Source: an uncultured Brevundimonas sp. (GTDB taxonomy: Bacteria > Pseudomonadota > Alphaproteobacteria > Caulobacterales > Caulobacteraceae). From it: 60,568 nt of DNA. Shown here in pieces: positions 37,329 through 45,440 of the stretch. The notes below the pieces were generated by a model that was not told the DNA's origin, ran no database searches, and was given only the letters and a program-made list of their open reading frames with translations. Both the position numbers and the translations under genes were made by a program. Each line of letters opens with the position of its first letter. Positions within the stretch are counted from its first letter, which is position 1. Location: the NCBI RefSeq assembly GCF_937863155.1, contig NZ_CALMFB010000074.1:1-60568 (forward strand). The letters are read 5' to 3'.

Positions 37329-38019
37329 ACGTCGCGGCTTCCCCTGGGGCCTGACCGTCGCGACCCTGGCGGTTCTGGGGGTTCTGATCGCCCTGGGAAG
37401 CTGGCAGGCCAGGCGCCTGGTCTGGAAGGAAGGCCTGATCGCCACCGCCACGGCCGCCGCCCAGCGTCCGGCCGCCCCCCTGGCCCAGGTGCTGGCCGAA
37501 AGCGGCGACGCGGAGTTTCGCGCCGTCACCGTCGACTGCCCCGGCCTGGCCACCGCGCCGTTTGTGGAGATGCACACCATACTGGACGGGCAGCCGGGCC
37601 TGCGGCTGATCTCGGCCTGCCGGGCGGCGGATCGGACCTGGCTGGTCGATCGCGGCTTTGTGGCCGAGGAGATTTCGGCCCGGCCGCCGGTCGCGGCATC
37701 CGAGGCGCCGACTCCGATCACGGCCCAGATCCGCACCCCCACGCCCGCCGGGGCCATGACGCCGGCGCCGGAAGGCCGCCTGTTCTATGGCCGGGACGCC
37801 CCGGCCATGGCGCGGGTTTTGGGGGTGAGCGGCCCGGTCGAGCCGCGCCTGCTGTACGCCCTGACGCCCGCCCCGGCCGGCTGGGCGGCGTTGCAGCCCG
37901 CGGCCCCGCCTGCCGCCTTTTCCAACAATCACCTGGGGTACGCCCTGACCTGGTTCGGCCTGGCGGCGGTGCTGGCGGTTCTGTACGTCGCCCTGGTGGT
38001 GCGGAGGCTGAGATCCTGA
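37315..38019 (+). CDS. Surf1 family oxidase assembly protein
   Basis: Surf1/Shy1 proteins help insert haem a into subunit I. The protein has 234 residues with the family topology: an N-terminal helix (WGLTVATLAVLGVLIALGSWQARRL, including the GxWQxxRxxWK pattern as GSWQARRLVWKEGLI), a periplasmic middle domain (ISACRAADRTWLVDRGFVAEE), and a C-terminal helix after NNHLGYALTWFGLAAVLAVLYVAL. The ATG overlaps the DUF983 gene by 14 nt. Its TGA overlaps the proposed CTG start of the next gene (CTGA). Confidence 0.93.
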   Translation: MDKAERRGFPWGLTVATLAVLGVLIALGSWQARRLVWKEGLIATATAAAQRPAAPLAQVLAESGDAEFRAVTVDCPGLATAPFVEMHTILDGQPGLRLISACRAADRTWLVDRGFVAEEISARPPVAASEAPTPITAQIRTPTPAGAMTPAPEGRLFYGRDAPAMARVLGVSGPVEPRLLYALTPAPAGWAALQPAAPPAAFSNNHLGYALTWFGLAAVLAVLYVALVVRRLRS

Positions 38020-39296
38020 GCGCGCGTCTGCATACCCTGTCGAACGGCGTGCGGGTGGTCTGCGATCCCATGCCGGGGCTGAAGACCCTGGCGGTCGTCG
38101 TGTCGGTCGAAGGCGGCGCGCGGTGGGAGCCGAAGGCCCGGTCCGGCTGGTCGCACCTGCTGGAGCATATGGTGTTCAAGGGCGCGGGCGACATGAGCGC
38201 GCGCGAGATCGTCGAGCGGGTCGAGGCCGAGGGCGGATCGATCAACGCCGCCACCGGCTATGAACGCACCAGTTTCGAGGTGCGGGGCCTGGCCGGCTCG
38301 CTGCCGCTGGCCATGCAGGTGATTTCGGACCTGCTGTTCCGGCCGACGCTGGACCCCGGCGACATCGAGCGCGAGAAGGACGTGGTCGGCCAGGAGATCG
38401 CCGAGGCCTTCGACACGCCCGACGACCATGTGTTCGAAATGGCCCAGACCCGCGCCTTTCAGGGCCAGGCCCTGGGGCGCCCCATCCTGGGCTCGGTCGC
38501 CAGCCTGAAACCGGCCGACCGCGCCAGCATGGCCGACTGGCGCGCGCAACTGTATGCACCGGACCGGATGGCGGTCGCCGTTTCGGGCGCGGTGGATGAA
38601 GACGAACTGCTGGCCCTGGCCGAGCGCTGGTTCGGGGCCGAAGTCTCCACGCCCGCCCAGCGTCCGGCGCCGGCGCGGTTCACCGGCGGAGCGGCGCGGC
38701 TGGGCCGACGCATCGAACAGGCCAATCTGGTTCTGGCCCTGCCGGGGCTGGGGGCGACCGATCCGGGCCTGCCGGCCCTGCGACTGATGACCGAAATCCT
38801 GGGCGGGGGCATGGCGTCGCGCCTGTTCCAGAGTGCGCGCGAGGATCGCGGCCTGGCCTACGCCATCGACGCCTGGCACGAACCCTATGCCGACATCGGC
38901 GTGCTGGGGATCTACGCCGGTTGCGCGGCGGATCGGGCCGAGGAGCTGGCGCGGGTCTGCGCCGACGAGCTGCGCACCCTGGCCGAGACGGGACCGACCG
39001 AGGCCGAACTGGCGCGGGCGCGCAATGTGCTGACCGCCTCGCTGTGGATGTCGGACGAAAGCCCCATGAGCCGGGCGGGGCGGGCGGCGGCCCAGACCCT
39101 GATCCACGGCCGGCCCGTGTCGTCGCAAGCCCTGGCAGAGGCCATGACGGTGGTTGACCGGGAGGCGGTGCGAGCGGCGGCGGCGGCGGTTCTGGCGCCC
39201 GGTCTGGCGGCGACGGCGGTGCTGGGGCCGCGCGCGGCGGGCGGCGCCGGAGATGTGTTCGGCCGGACCCTGTTTCCGGGTGCGGGCGACCGCTAA
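38016..39296 (+). CDS. M16 family zinc peptidase (processing-peptidase-like), CTG start proposed
   Basis: About 426 residues. The inverted zinc motif is HLLEHMVFKG (HxxEH, near residue 52), with the distal ligand Glu in KDVVGQEIAEAFD; a second domain follows from about residue 205. It resembles mitochondrial processing peptidase beta and PqqL/YmxG types. No ATG, GTG or TTG begins the conserved first strand. Reading from CTG 38016 gives SARLHTLSNGVRVVCDP, the normal family start; GGAGG (38003-38007) lies 8 nt before it, and the CTG overlaps the Surf1 stop as CTGA. The first ordinary start, GTG 38049, would remove the strand. There is no signal peptide, so a cytoplasmic role is likely. Confidence 0.88.
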   Translation: MSARLHTLSNGVRVVCDPMPGLKTLAVVVSVEGGARWEPKARSGWSHLLEHMVFKGAGDMSAREIVERVEAEGGSINAATGYERTSFEVRGLAGSLPLAMQVISDLLFRPTLDPGDIEREKDVVGQEIAEAFDTPDDHVFEMAQTRAFQGQALGRPILGSVASLKPADRASMADWRAQLYAPDRMAVAVSGAVDEDELLALAERWFGAEVSTPAQRPAPARFTGGAARLGRRIEQANLVLALPGLGATDPGLPALRLMTEILGGGMASRLFQSAREDRGLAYAIDAWHEPYADIGVLGIYAGCAADRAEELARVCADELRTLAETGPTEAELARARNVLTASLWMSDESPMSRAGRAAAQTLIHGRPVSSQALAEAMTVVDREAVRAAAAAVLAPGLAATAVLGPRAAGGAGDVFGRTLFPGAGDR

Positions 39297-39299
39297 GCT

Positions 39300-39896
39300 A
39301 TGCCCATGGCCCTGCTGGACTGGATGACGGAGACCACGGGCCCGGTCATCGAAGGCCGGGGCGTGATCCTGCGTCCGCCGCGCGCCGCCGACTATCAGCC
39401 CTGGGCGGAGCTGCGCCAGTTGTCGGCCGCCTATCTGCAGCCGTGGGAGCCGGCCTGGGCCGAGGACGACCTGACCCGGCCTGCCTTTCGCCGCCGCCTG
39501 TCTGTCTATGCCCGCGAGATGGAGATGGAGACCGCCTGGCCCTTCTTCATCTTCCAGCAGGGGAACGAGCAGCTGGTGGGGGCCATCACCCTGTCGAACA
39601 TCCGGCGCGGGGTCGCGGATGCGGGCACCCTGGGCTACTGGATCGGCCAGCCCTTCGCCGGGCGCGGCCATGCGACGGCCGCCGTGCGCGCGGTTCTGGG
39701 CTTCGCGTTCGAGACGCTGGACCTGCACCGGATCGAGGCGTCGTGCCTGCCGACCAACCTTCCGTCGCGCCGCGTCCTGCAGAAAGGCGGCTTCCGGCAG
39801 GAGGGCGAGGCGCGGGCTTATTTGAAAATTAACGGCGCATGGGCAGATCATCTATTGTTCGGCGTCGTGTCGGACGAATGGGTGCGGGACGGCTGA
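39300..39896 (+). CDS. GNAT acetyltransferase, RimJ-like
   Basis: A 198-residue N-acetyltransferase. The N-terminal part GPVIEGRGVILRPPRAADYQPW is typical of the RimJ/RimL branch. The acetyl-CoA-binding loop is GYWIGQPFAGRGHATAAVRAVLGFAF near residues 112-137 (R/QxxGxG/A pattern as FAGRGHA), followed by LHRIEASCLPTNLPSRRVLQKGGFRQEG. RimJ acetylates the N terminus of ribosomal protein S5; whether this is true RimJ or a relative is not settled. It starts 3 nt after the M16 gene stop; the second ATG (39306) is an alternative. Confidence 0.88.
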   Translation: MPMALLDWMTETTGPVIEGRGVILRPPRAADYQPWAELRQLSAAYLQPWEPAWAEDDLTRPAFRRRLSVYAREMEMETAWPFFIFQQGNEQLVGAITLSNIRRGVADAGTLGYWIGQPFAGRGHATAAVRAVLGFAFETLDLHRIEASCLPTNLPSRRVLQKGGFRQEGEARAYLKINGAWADHLLFGVVSDEWVRDG

Positions 39897-39924
39897 CGCA
39901 GCCCGCAGGGGCCGGAACGTCGAT

Positions 39925-41592
39925 TTGAACGCGCGATCGCGATCACTGGGCTGGGATGCGACCGCCGCCATCGAGGCGCTGGCGGCCGCCGACGCGGCCT
40001 TGTGGGAATGGACGCCCGCCCAGGACCAGATCCGTTTCACCGGCTCGACCCGTTCGCTGGGGCTGGGGCCGCTGGCGCCGGAATGTTCGGGCGCGGCCTT
40101 CATCGCCCTGGCCCAGCCGCAGGATCGGGCCCTGGCCGAACGCATACTGAAGCCCCAGGACGAAGGCGCCGAGATCGCCGTGCGTCTGCGCATGCGCGGG
40201 TCCGAGGTCTGTCTGTGGCGCGGCGTCTGGCTGGAGGACGGCCTGCGCGCCGCCGGCATGGTGGCGCTGGAAACCAAATTCGCCGGCTCGGACAAGGACG
40301 CCCTGACCGGCCTGCTGGATCGTCGCACCTTCGTCGCACGCGTGGCGGAAACCCTGACACAGGCGGGCGAATACGAGCTGATCGTGGCCGACGTCGACCG
40401 GCTGCGGCGTCTGAACGAGGCCCTGGGCCACGAACGGGCCGATCTGGTGCTGTCGGCCCTGGGGTCGCGTCTGAGCGCGGCTTTTTCGCACGCGGCGGCC
40501 CCGGCCCGCATCGGCGAAGACGAGTTCGCCGTCCTGTTGCCGCGCGGCGCGGCCGGCCCCGCCGACCGGGTGCGCGAGGCGCTGGAACAGCCGCTGCGGG
40601 TCGCGGGCTTCGACATCTATCCGACCGTGTCGATCGGCGCGGTGGCGACCGAGGGCGGGCCGGACGCACCGGACGCCAGCGAACTGTTGCGGCGCGCCGA
40701 ACTGGCGGTGGAACAGGCCAAGTCCGCCGGGCGCGGCGGCGCCGCCGCCTATGGCCGGGCGCTGGAAAGCGACAGCCTCAGCCGGTTGGCGATGGAATCG
40801 GACCTGCGCAACGCCTTCGTGCGCGGCGAGATCGAACCCTTCTTCCAGCCCATCGTGAACCTGCATACCGGCGCCGTGGCCGGGTTCGAGGCGCTGGCGC
40901 GCTGGCGTCACCCCCGGCGCGGCCTGGTGCCGCCGGATGAATTCCTGACCCTGACGGACGAAATGGGTCTGATGAACGACCTGGGCCTGCTGATGATGAC
41001 CCAGGCGGCCAAGCAACTGGCCGAATGGCTGCATCGTCACCCGACAGCGGGCGCCCTGTTCTGCAGCGTCAATCTGTCGGTCGGCGAGATCGAGCGCGCC
41101 AATCTGGTCGAGGACGTGGATCGCATCATCCGCGAGACCGGCCTGCCGCGCGGGGCGCTGAAGCTGGAGGTCACCGAAGGCGACATCATGCGCGACACCG
41201 CGCGCGCCGCCGAGGTGCTGAAACAGCTGAAGGAAGTGGGGGCGTCCCTGGCGCTGGACGACTTCGGCACCGGCTTCTCGTCGCTGTCGTATCTGGCCAA
41301 GCTGCCGTTCGATACGCTGAAGATCGACCGCTATTTCGTGCTGACGATGGACAAGGACGAAGGCTCGGCCAAGATCGTCAAGTCGGTGGTCAACCTGGGC
41401 CGCGACCTGTCGCTGGAAGTCGTGGCCGAAGGGGTCGAGAACGCCGGCCTGGCCATCCGTCTGGTCGAGGCCAGCTGCCATTACGGCCAGGGCTTCGGCT
41501 ATGCGCCCGCCCTGCCGGCCCAGGAGGCCGAAGTCTATCTGAACGAAAGCCTGGCCGACGGCGCCGCGCCGCTGAAGCAGCGCTCGGCCTGA
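39925..41592 (+). CDS. pdeA: c-di-GMP phosphodiesterase, PAS-GGDEF(degenerate)-EAL, PdeA-like
   Basis: A 555-residue protein that should hydrolyse c-di-GMP to pGpG. An N-terminal PAS-like part (10-120) leads to a GGDEF domain whose signature is GEDEF near residue 197 (AARIGEDEFAVLL), so it is probably not a cyclase. The EAL domain (from about 290) is intact: GFEALARWRHP, NLSVGEIE, LEVTEGDIM, LALDDFGTGFSSLSYL, IDRYFV, VVAEGVEN. Caulobacter PdeA (CC3396) has the same architecture, length and GEDEF, where GTP binding activates the EAL domain, and is my basis for the name. The start is TTG 39925 with a weak ribosome site. It follows the oxidase cluster. Confidence 0.85.
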   Translation: MNARSRSLGWDATAAIEALAAADAALWEWTPAQDQIRFTGSTRSLGLGPLAPECSGAAFIALAQPQDRALAERILKPQDEGAEIAVRLRMRGSEVCLWRGVWLEDGLRAAGMVALETKFAGSDKDALTGLLDRRTFVARVAETLTQAGEYELIVADVDRLRRLNEALGHERADLVLSALGSRLSAAFSHAAAPARIGEDEFAVLLPRGAAGPADRVREALEQPLRVAGFDIYPTVSIGAVATEGGPDAPDASELLRRAELAVEQAKSAGRGGAAAYGRALESDSLSRLAMESDLRNAFVRGEIEPFFQPIVNLHTGAVAGFEALARWRHPRRGLVPPDEFLTLTDEMGLMNDLGLLMMTQAAKQLAEWLHRHPTAGALFCSVNLSVGEIERANLVEDVDRIIRETGLPRGALKLEVTEGDIMRDTARAAEVLKQLKEVGASLALDDFGTGFSSLSYLAKLPFDTLKIDRYFVLTMDKDEGSAKIVKSVVNLGRDLSLEVVAEGVENAGLAIRLVEASCHYGQGFGYAPALPAQEAEVYLNESLADGAAPLKQRSA

Positions 41593-41596
41593 TCGC

Positions 41597-42199
41597 TCAG
41601 GCCCGGCCGCCCGTCGCGGAAAGTTGCGCGGCATCGACGCCAATGCCGGCCAAGGCGCGGCTCCATTTCGTGTCGTGCGCCGTGTCGAAGATCAGGTCCG
41701 GCGCGGCCTCGGCCACCAGCCAGACGTTTTCGGCCAGCTCATCCTCCAGCTGCCCCTCGCCCCAGCCGGCATAGCCCAGCAGCAGGATCGAGCGGTCCGG
41801 CCCGGTTTCGGGATCGGTCATGGCCGACAGGGCCTCGCGCGTGCCGGTCATGGCCAGGCCGGCGACGATGGGCAGGCTGGTGTCGTCGCTGATCCAGTCG
41901 TCGGTGTGCAGGACGAAACCGCGTTCCCGCTCGACCGGGCCGCCGACCAGAACGCCGCGTCCGGCGGCCGCGTCCGGCGCGGTCAGGTCCAGCCGAGACA
42001 GCACGGTCTTCAGCGTCACCCCGTCCGCCGGCCGGTCCAGGCGCAGGCCCATGGCGTGGTCCGCCTCGTGCGCGCAGATCAGGATCACCGCATGTTCGAA
42101 GCGCGGATCGCCGATGCCGGGCATGGCCACCAGCAGGCGGCCCGCCAGGGACTGGAACTGGGACTCCGACTGGAACTGGGACATGGGCCGATCATTCAC
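41597..42199 (-). CDS. yqgE: YqgE/AlgH family protein
   Basis: A 200-residue protein of the UPF0301 family. Signatures: SLAGRLLVAMPGIGDPRFEHAVILICAHEADHAMGLRLDRP, a glycine-rich middle VLVGGPVERERGFVLHTDDW, and LLGYAGWGEGQLEDELAENVWL. The biochemical function is not established. The ATG at 42184 (MSQFQSES) is an alternative start. It converges tail to tail on pdeA with a 4-nt gap. Confidence 0.92.
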   Translation of the reverse strand: MNDRPMSQFQSESQFQSLAGRLLVAMPGIGDPRFEHAVILICAHEADHAMGLRLDRPADGVTLKTVLSRLDLTAPDAAAGRGVLVGGPVERERGFVLHTDDWISDDTSLPIVAGLAMTGTREALSAMTDPETGPDRSILLLGYAGWGEGQLEDELAENVWLVAEAAPDLIFDTAHDTKWSRALAGIGVDAAQLSATGGRA

Positions 42200-42327
42200 G
42201 CGCTCTTTGTCCGGCGCAAGGCGTCACGATCGCGCGCCGCGCCTTGGCGGGTGGATCGCGAACGCCTATCTGGACCACGACACAATCGCGCCCAGTCCCT
42301 GAGCGCCCCAGATTTCGGAGACTTCCC

Positions 42328-42813
42328 ATGACGATCAAGGTCGGCGACCGCATCCCCTCGGCCAGCCTGGGCATGATGACCCCCGACGGCCCCCGTCCGG
42401 TCAGCACGGACGATGTGTTCAAGGGCAAGACCGTGGCCCTGTTCGCCGTGCCGGGCGCCTTCACCCCCACCTGTTCGGCGCGCCACCTGCCGGGCTTCAA
42501 GGACAAGCGCGCCGACCTGGCCGGCAAGGGCGTGGACACCGTCGCCTGCCTGTCGGTCAACGACCCCTTCGTCATGGGCGCCTGGGCGCAGAGCCAGGAC
42601 GTCAGCGCCGACGACATCGTCATGCTGGCCGACGGCAACGGCGAACTGACCCGCGCCCTGGGCCTGTCGATGGACGCCACCGGCTTCGGCATGGGCGAGC
42701 GGTCGCAGCGCTATTCCATGCTGGTCAAGGACGGCGTGGTCGAGCAGCTGAACATCGAACAGGGCGGCGAGTTCAAGGTGTCGTCGGCGGAGCACCTGCT
42801 GGCGCAGCTGTAA
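42328..42813 (+). CDS. Peroxiredoxin, Prx5/AhpE-like
   Basis: A 161-residue thiol peroxidase reducing peroxides. The start MTIKVGDRIPSASLGMM is typical of the Prx5 group. The peroxidatic Cys is in VPGAFTPTCSARHLPGF near residue 49, with the TxxC context intact, and VACLSVNDPFVMGAWAQ, GLSMDATGFGMGERSQRYSML and VEQLNIEQGGEFKVSSAEHLL match the family. GGAG lies 8 nt upstream of the ATG. No second resolving Cys in the usual place, so glutathione/glutaredoxin or another thiol likely reduces it. The IR element lies just downstream. Confidence 0.94.
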   Translation: MTIKVGDRIPSASLGMMTPDGPRPVSTDDVFKGKTVALFAVPGAFTPTCSARHLPGFKDKRADLAGKGVDTVACLSVNDPFVMGAWAQSQDVSADDIVMLADGNGELTRALGLSMDATGFGMGERSQRYSMLVKDGVVEQLNIEQGGEFKVSSAEHLLAQL

Positions 42814-42830
42814 TCCTAGGCTGACCTTGA

Positions 42831-43016
42831 TCCCTCTCCCGCTGGGAGAGGGCTTGAGCGCCCAAGAGCCCGTCAGGGCGATTGGTCTGGCGCGAAAGGG
42901 TGAGGGTCGGGTCTTCAAGATTTAGGTGATCGCCCGGCCAGAGCCGCCCCTCACCCTTTCGCCTTGCCGATCGCTGCGCTCCCGGAGGCTCAAGCCCTCT
43001 CCCATCGGGAGAGGGA
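42831..43016. repeat. 186-bp inverted-repeat element (MITE/REP-like)
   Basis: The left arm begins TCCCTCTCCCGCTGGGAGAG (42831-42850) and continues to GGCTTGAGC. The right arm ends with its reverse complement at 42988-43016, with one mismatch over 29 bp. The inner ends also pair (GCGAAAGGGTGAGGG near 42892-42906 against CCCTCACCCTTTCGC at 42948-42962). Each outer arm is itself a palindrome CCCTCTCCC-N3-GGGAGAGGG. The middle is not paired. It sits between the peroxiredoxin gene and vsr, and no transposase is present. Confidence 0.8.
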
Positions 43017-43036
43017 ATTGGAGTGCGGTTGAGGCC

Positions 43037-43462
43037 ATGACCGACGTCTTCACGCCGGAGCAGCGCAGCGCCGTCATGCGGCGGGTGAAGGGGCGTGACA
43101 CGCGGCCCGAGCTTCGGGTGCGGGCGGCCCTGCGCGCGGCGGGGATCGGCTATCGCCTGGGCGGGCTGGGCTTGTCGGGGCGGCCGGACGTGGTGATGAA
43201 GGGGCGGCGGGTCGTCGTCTTTGTGCACGGCTGTTTCTGGCACGGGCACGACTGCGCGCGCGGCGCCCGCCAGCCCAAGGCCAATGCCGACTACTGGCGG
43301 GCCAAGATCGACCGCAACCGCGCGCGCGACGCGGCGAACGCCGAACGGCTGGCCCAGGACGGCTGGGCCGTGGTCACGGTGTGGGAATGCGCGATGAAGG
43401 CGCCGGACTTCGACGCGCGGCTGATCGACGCCGTGCGGGCCGGTCAGGCGGCGACGGTCTGA
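43037..43462 (+). CDS. vsr: Very short patch repair (Vsr) endonuclease
   Basis: A 141-residue mismatch endonuclease that nicks DNA 5' of T:G mismatches made by deamination of 5-methylcytosine. Start ATG 43037 gives MTDVFTPEQRSAVMRRVKGRDTRPE, the family's usual opening. The catalytic core follows: LGLSGRPDVVMKGRRVVVFVHGCFWHGHDC (Asp nuclease residue in GRPDVV, zinc Cys/His near 61-72) and ADYWRAKIDRNRARD, then VVTVWECAMK. The paired cytosine methyltransferase is not in the window. It overlaps the end of the convergent kinase gene by 19 nt. Confidence 0.93.
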   Translation: MTDVFTPEQRSAVMRRVKGRDTRPELRVRAALRAAGIGYRLGGLGLSGRPDVVMKGRRVVVFVHGCFWHGHDCARGARQPKANADYWRAKIDRNRARDAANAERLAQDGWAVVTVWECAMKAPDFDARLIDAVRAGQAATV

Positions 43463-45372
43463 TCCGCCTCGGCGTCCTGGGCGTCGGACAGCACATGCTC
43501 CAGCGCGCCCAGCAGGGCGGCCGGGGTCAGAGGCTTGGACACGAAATAGGCCATGCCGGCGCCGTGGCACGCCTCGACATCCTCGGGCTGGGTGTCGGCG
43601 GTGACGGCGACCACCGGGGTGGTGGCGTTCAGACCGCCGCCGGCGCGCAGGCGTCGGGTCGTCTCGCGGCCGTCCAGTTCGGGCATGCGCACATCCATGA
43701 AGATGACGTCGAAGGCCGTGTTCTGGCAGGCGGCCAGGGCGGCCATGCCGTCGGCGGCCATGGCGATCTCGCAGCCCAGCGGTTGCAGGATCAGCTGGAT
43801 GGCCCGGCGGTTGATGTCGTGATCGTCCACCACCAGAACCGACAGCGGACGGCCCTCTTCGGCCTCGGCGACGGGGGCCGTGTCTACAGGCGTGGCCGGC
43901 TCGGCGACCACGACAGGTTCAGAAGGGGCAGGTTCGGCAGGCGCACTGACGCGCGGTCGGTCGGCCAGGGCGCGGGCGATGGCGCCGCGGCTGGCGTCGT
44001 CCAGGCCCGGTCCCGCCGGGGCGGCCACGACGCGGCCCGATCCCGCCGGCAGGGTCAGCGACAGGGTGAAGCGGGCGCCCTCGCCGGGGCGGCTGCGCAC
44101 CGTCAGACGGCCGCCCATCAGCTGGGCCAGGTCGCGGCTGATGGACAAGCCCAGGCCCGAACCGCCATAACGGGCGCCGACGCCGTCGGCGGTCTGGTCG
44201 AAAGCCTTGAACAGACGATCCAGCTGATCGCGCGTCATGCCGGGGCCGGTGTCGATGACCTCCAGGGTGATGGCGTGATCGCCCGAATCCTCGACCCAGG
44301 CGTTCAGGTTCAGCGTGATGCCGCCCGCGTCCGTGAACTTCATGGCGTTGGACATCAGGTTGTTCAGCACCTGACGGATGCGCAGGGCGTCGCCGCGCAC
44401 CGAGGCGGGCAGGCGACGGCCGCCCTGGATCGACAGCGTCAGACCCTTGGCCCGCGCCGGCCCGCGCCACAGAAGCGCGGTCTGGGTCAGAAGCGCGCGC
44501 ATGTCGAAATCGGCGACCTCGACCGTCATGCCCCCGGCCTCGATGCGCGAATGATCCAGCAGATCGTCCAGCAGGCCCTTCATCATCAGGCCCGCATCCG
44601 CGATCAGCGAGGCGTGGGCGCGGGCGGCGGCGTCGCCGCCCCGACCGACTTCGGCCGCGCCGGTCAGAATGGCCCCGATGGGGGTGCGCAGGTCGTGGCC
44701 CACGGCGGCCAGGAAGGCGGCGCGCCCGGCCATGATGCGTTCGGCCTCGTCACGGCGTTGCTGGGCCTCGATCCGGGCCTGGGATTCGGCGATGGACGCC
44801 TGGTTCATCCGCTGCCAGGTCGTCAGGCAGAAGATGACGAAGACCGTCAGGGCCGCGCCCGCCGCCGTCGCATAGGCCGGGTCGGCGCCGGCCGCCATCA
44901 TGAATACCGGCGTCATGGCCATGTAGATCAGCTGGGGCGCCGTGGTCAGGGCCAGCACCAGTCCCGAGCGCGGGGCGTTGACCATCGAATAGACCAGCAC
45001 CGCCGTCAGCAGGACGCCGGCCGTGATCCCGCCCATCGGACCGCCCAGCAGCCACAACGGGATGCACAGGCCCCCAATCATGCCGGTATTGGCGAACAGG
45101 ACCATGCCGCCCAGAACGCTGCGCCACAGCGGAAGACGCTCCGTCTCGCCGCGGTTGATCGGGCCGAACAGGCCGATCTCGGTCAACTGCATGGCGAAAT
45201 AGGCCGCCAGCCAGGGGATGCTGACCGCGTATCCCAGAAGCGGGCTGAGGATCAGGGCGGTGGCCGCGCCGACGCACATGCGGATCACCAGCGCGCGCCG
45301 GCGTTGGCGGACCGCCAGGGTCCAGCCGGTCGCCTGGCCCCGCTTGTGGCCGATGTCGAGCGGTTGCGGCAT
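43444..45372 (-). CDS. Membrane hybrid histidine kinase with receiver domain
   Basis: A 642-residue sensor kinase. The N-terminal 175 residues hold about six membrane helices and no clear periplasmic domain (MCVGAATALILSPLLGYAV, ITAGVLLTAVLVYSM, LTVFVIFCLTTW). After a coiled segment comes HisKA with FLAAVGHDLRTPIGAILTGA (His near 224), HATPase with NNLMSNAMKFTD, DTGPGMT and GSGLGLSISRDLAQLMGG, then a Pro/Ala linker and a receiver (VLVVDDHDINRRA; phosphoacceptor Asp near 558 in FMDVRMPELDG; Lys in FVSKPLTP). Its trigger is unknown. It overlaps vsr tail to tail and is followed upstream by pyrD on the same strand after 68 nt. Confidence 0.92.
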   Translation of the reverse strand: MPQPLDIGHKRGQATGWTLAVRQRRRALVIRMCVGAATALILSPLLGYAVSIPWLAAYFAMQLTEIGLFGPINRGETERLPLWRSVLGGMVLFANTGMIGGLCIPLWLLGGPMGGITAGVLLTAVLVYSMVNAPRSGLVLALTTAPQLIYMAMTPVFMMAAGADPAYATAAGAALTVFVIFCLTTWQRMNQASIAESQARIEAQQRRDEAERIMAGRAAFLAAVGHDLRTPIGAILTGAAEVGRGGDAAARAHASLIADAGLMMKGLLDDLLDHSRIEAGGMTVEVADFDMRALLTQTALLWRGPARAKGLTLSIQGGRRLPASVRGDALRIRQVLNNLMSNAMKFTDAGGITLNLNAWVEDSGDHAITLEVIDTGPGMTRDQLDRLFKAFDQTADGVGARYGGSGLGLSISRDLAQLMGGRLTVRSRPGEGARFTLSLTLPAGSGRVVAAPAGPGLDDASRGAIARALADRPRVSAPAEPAPSEPVVVAEPATPVDTAPVAEAEEGRPLSVLVVDDHDINRRAIQLILQPLGCEIAMAADGMAALAACQNTAFDVIFMDVRMPELDGRETTRRLRAGGGLNATTPVVAVTADTQPEDVEACHGAGMAYFVSKPLTPAALLGALEHVLSDAQDAEADQTVAA

Positions 45373-45440
45373 GCACCATCCCCGAACCGGGCGGTGGCCG
45401 CCCTTTGGGATGACTATGGCCGATCGGCCCTAACGCTCCG

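Noticed and set aside
37929-39851. 640-codon open frame on the minus strand
   Set aside because: Antisense to the M16 peptidase and GNAT genes, both with intact motifs.
39925-41592. PdeA-like protein as a diguanylate cyclase
   Set aside because: The active-site motif is GEDEF instead of GGDEF while all EAL motifs are intact; phosphodiesterase is the better reading.
42926-43036. N-terminal extension of Vsr reading through the inverted repeat
   Set aside because: The 37 extra residues are encoded by the repeat element and do not resemble Vsr; ATG 43037 gives the normal start.
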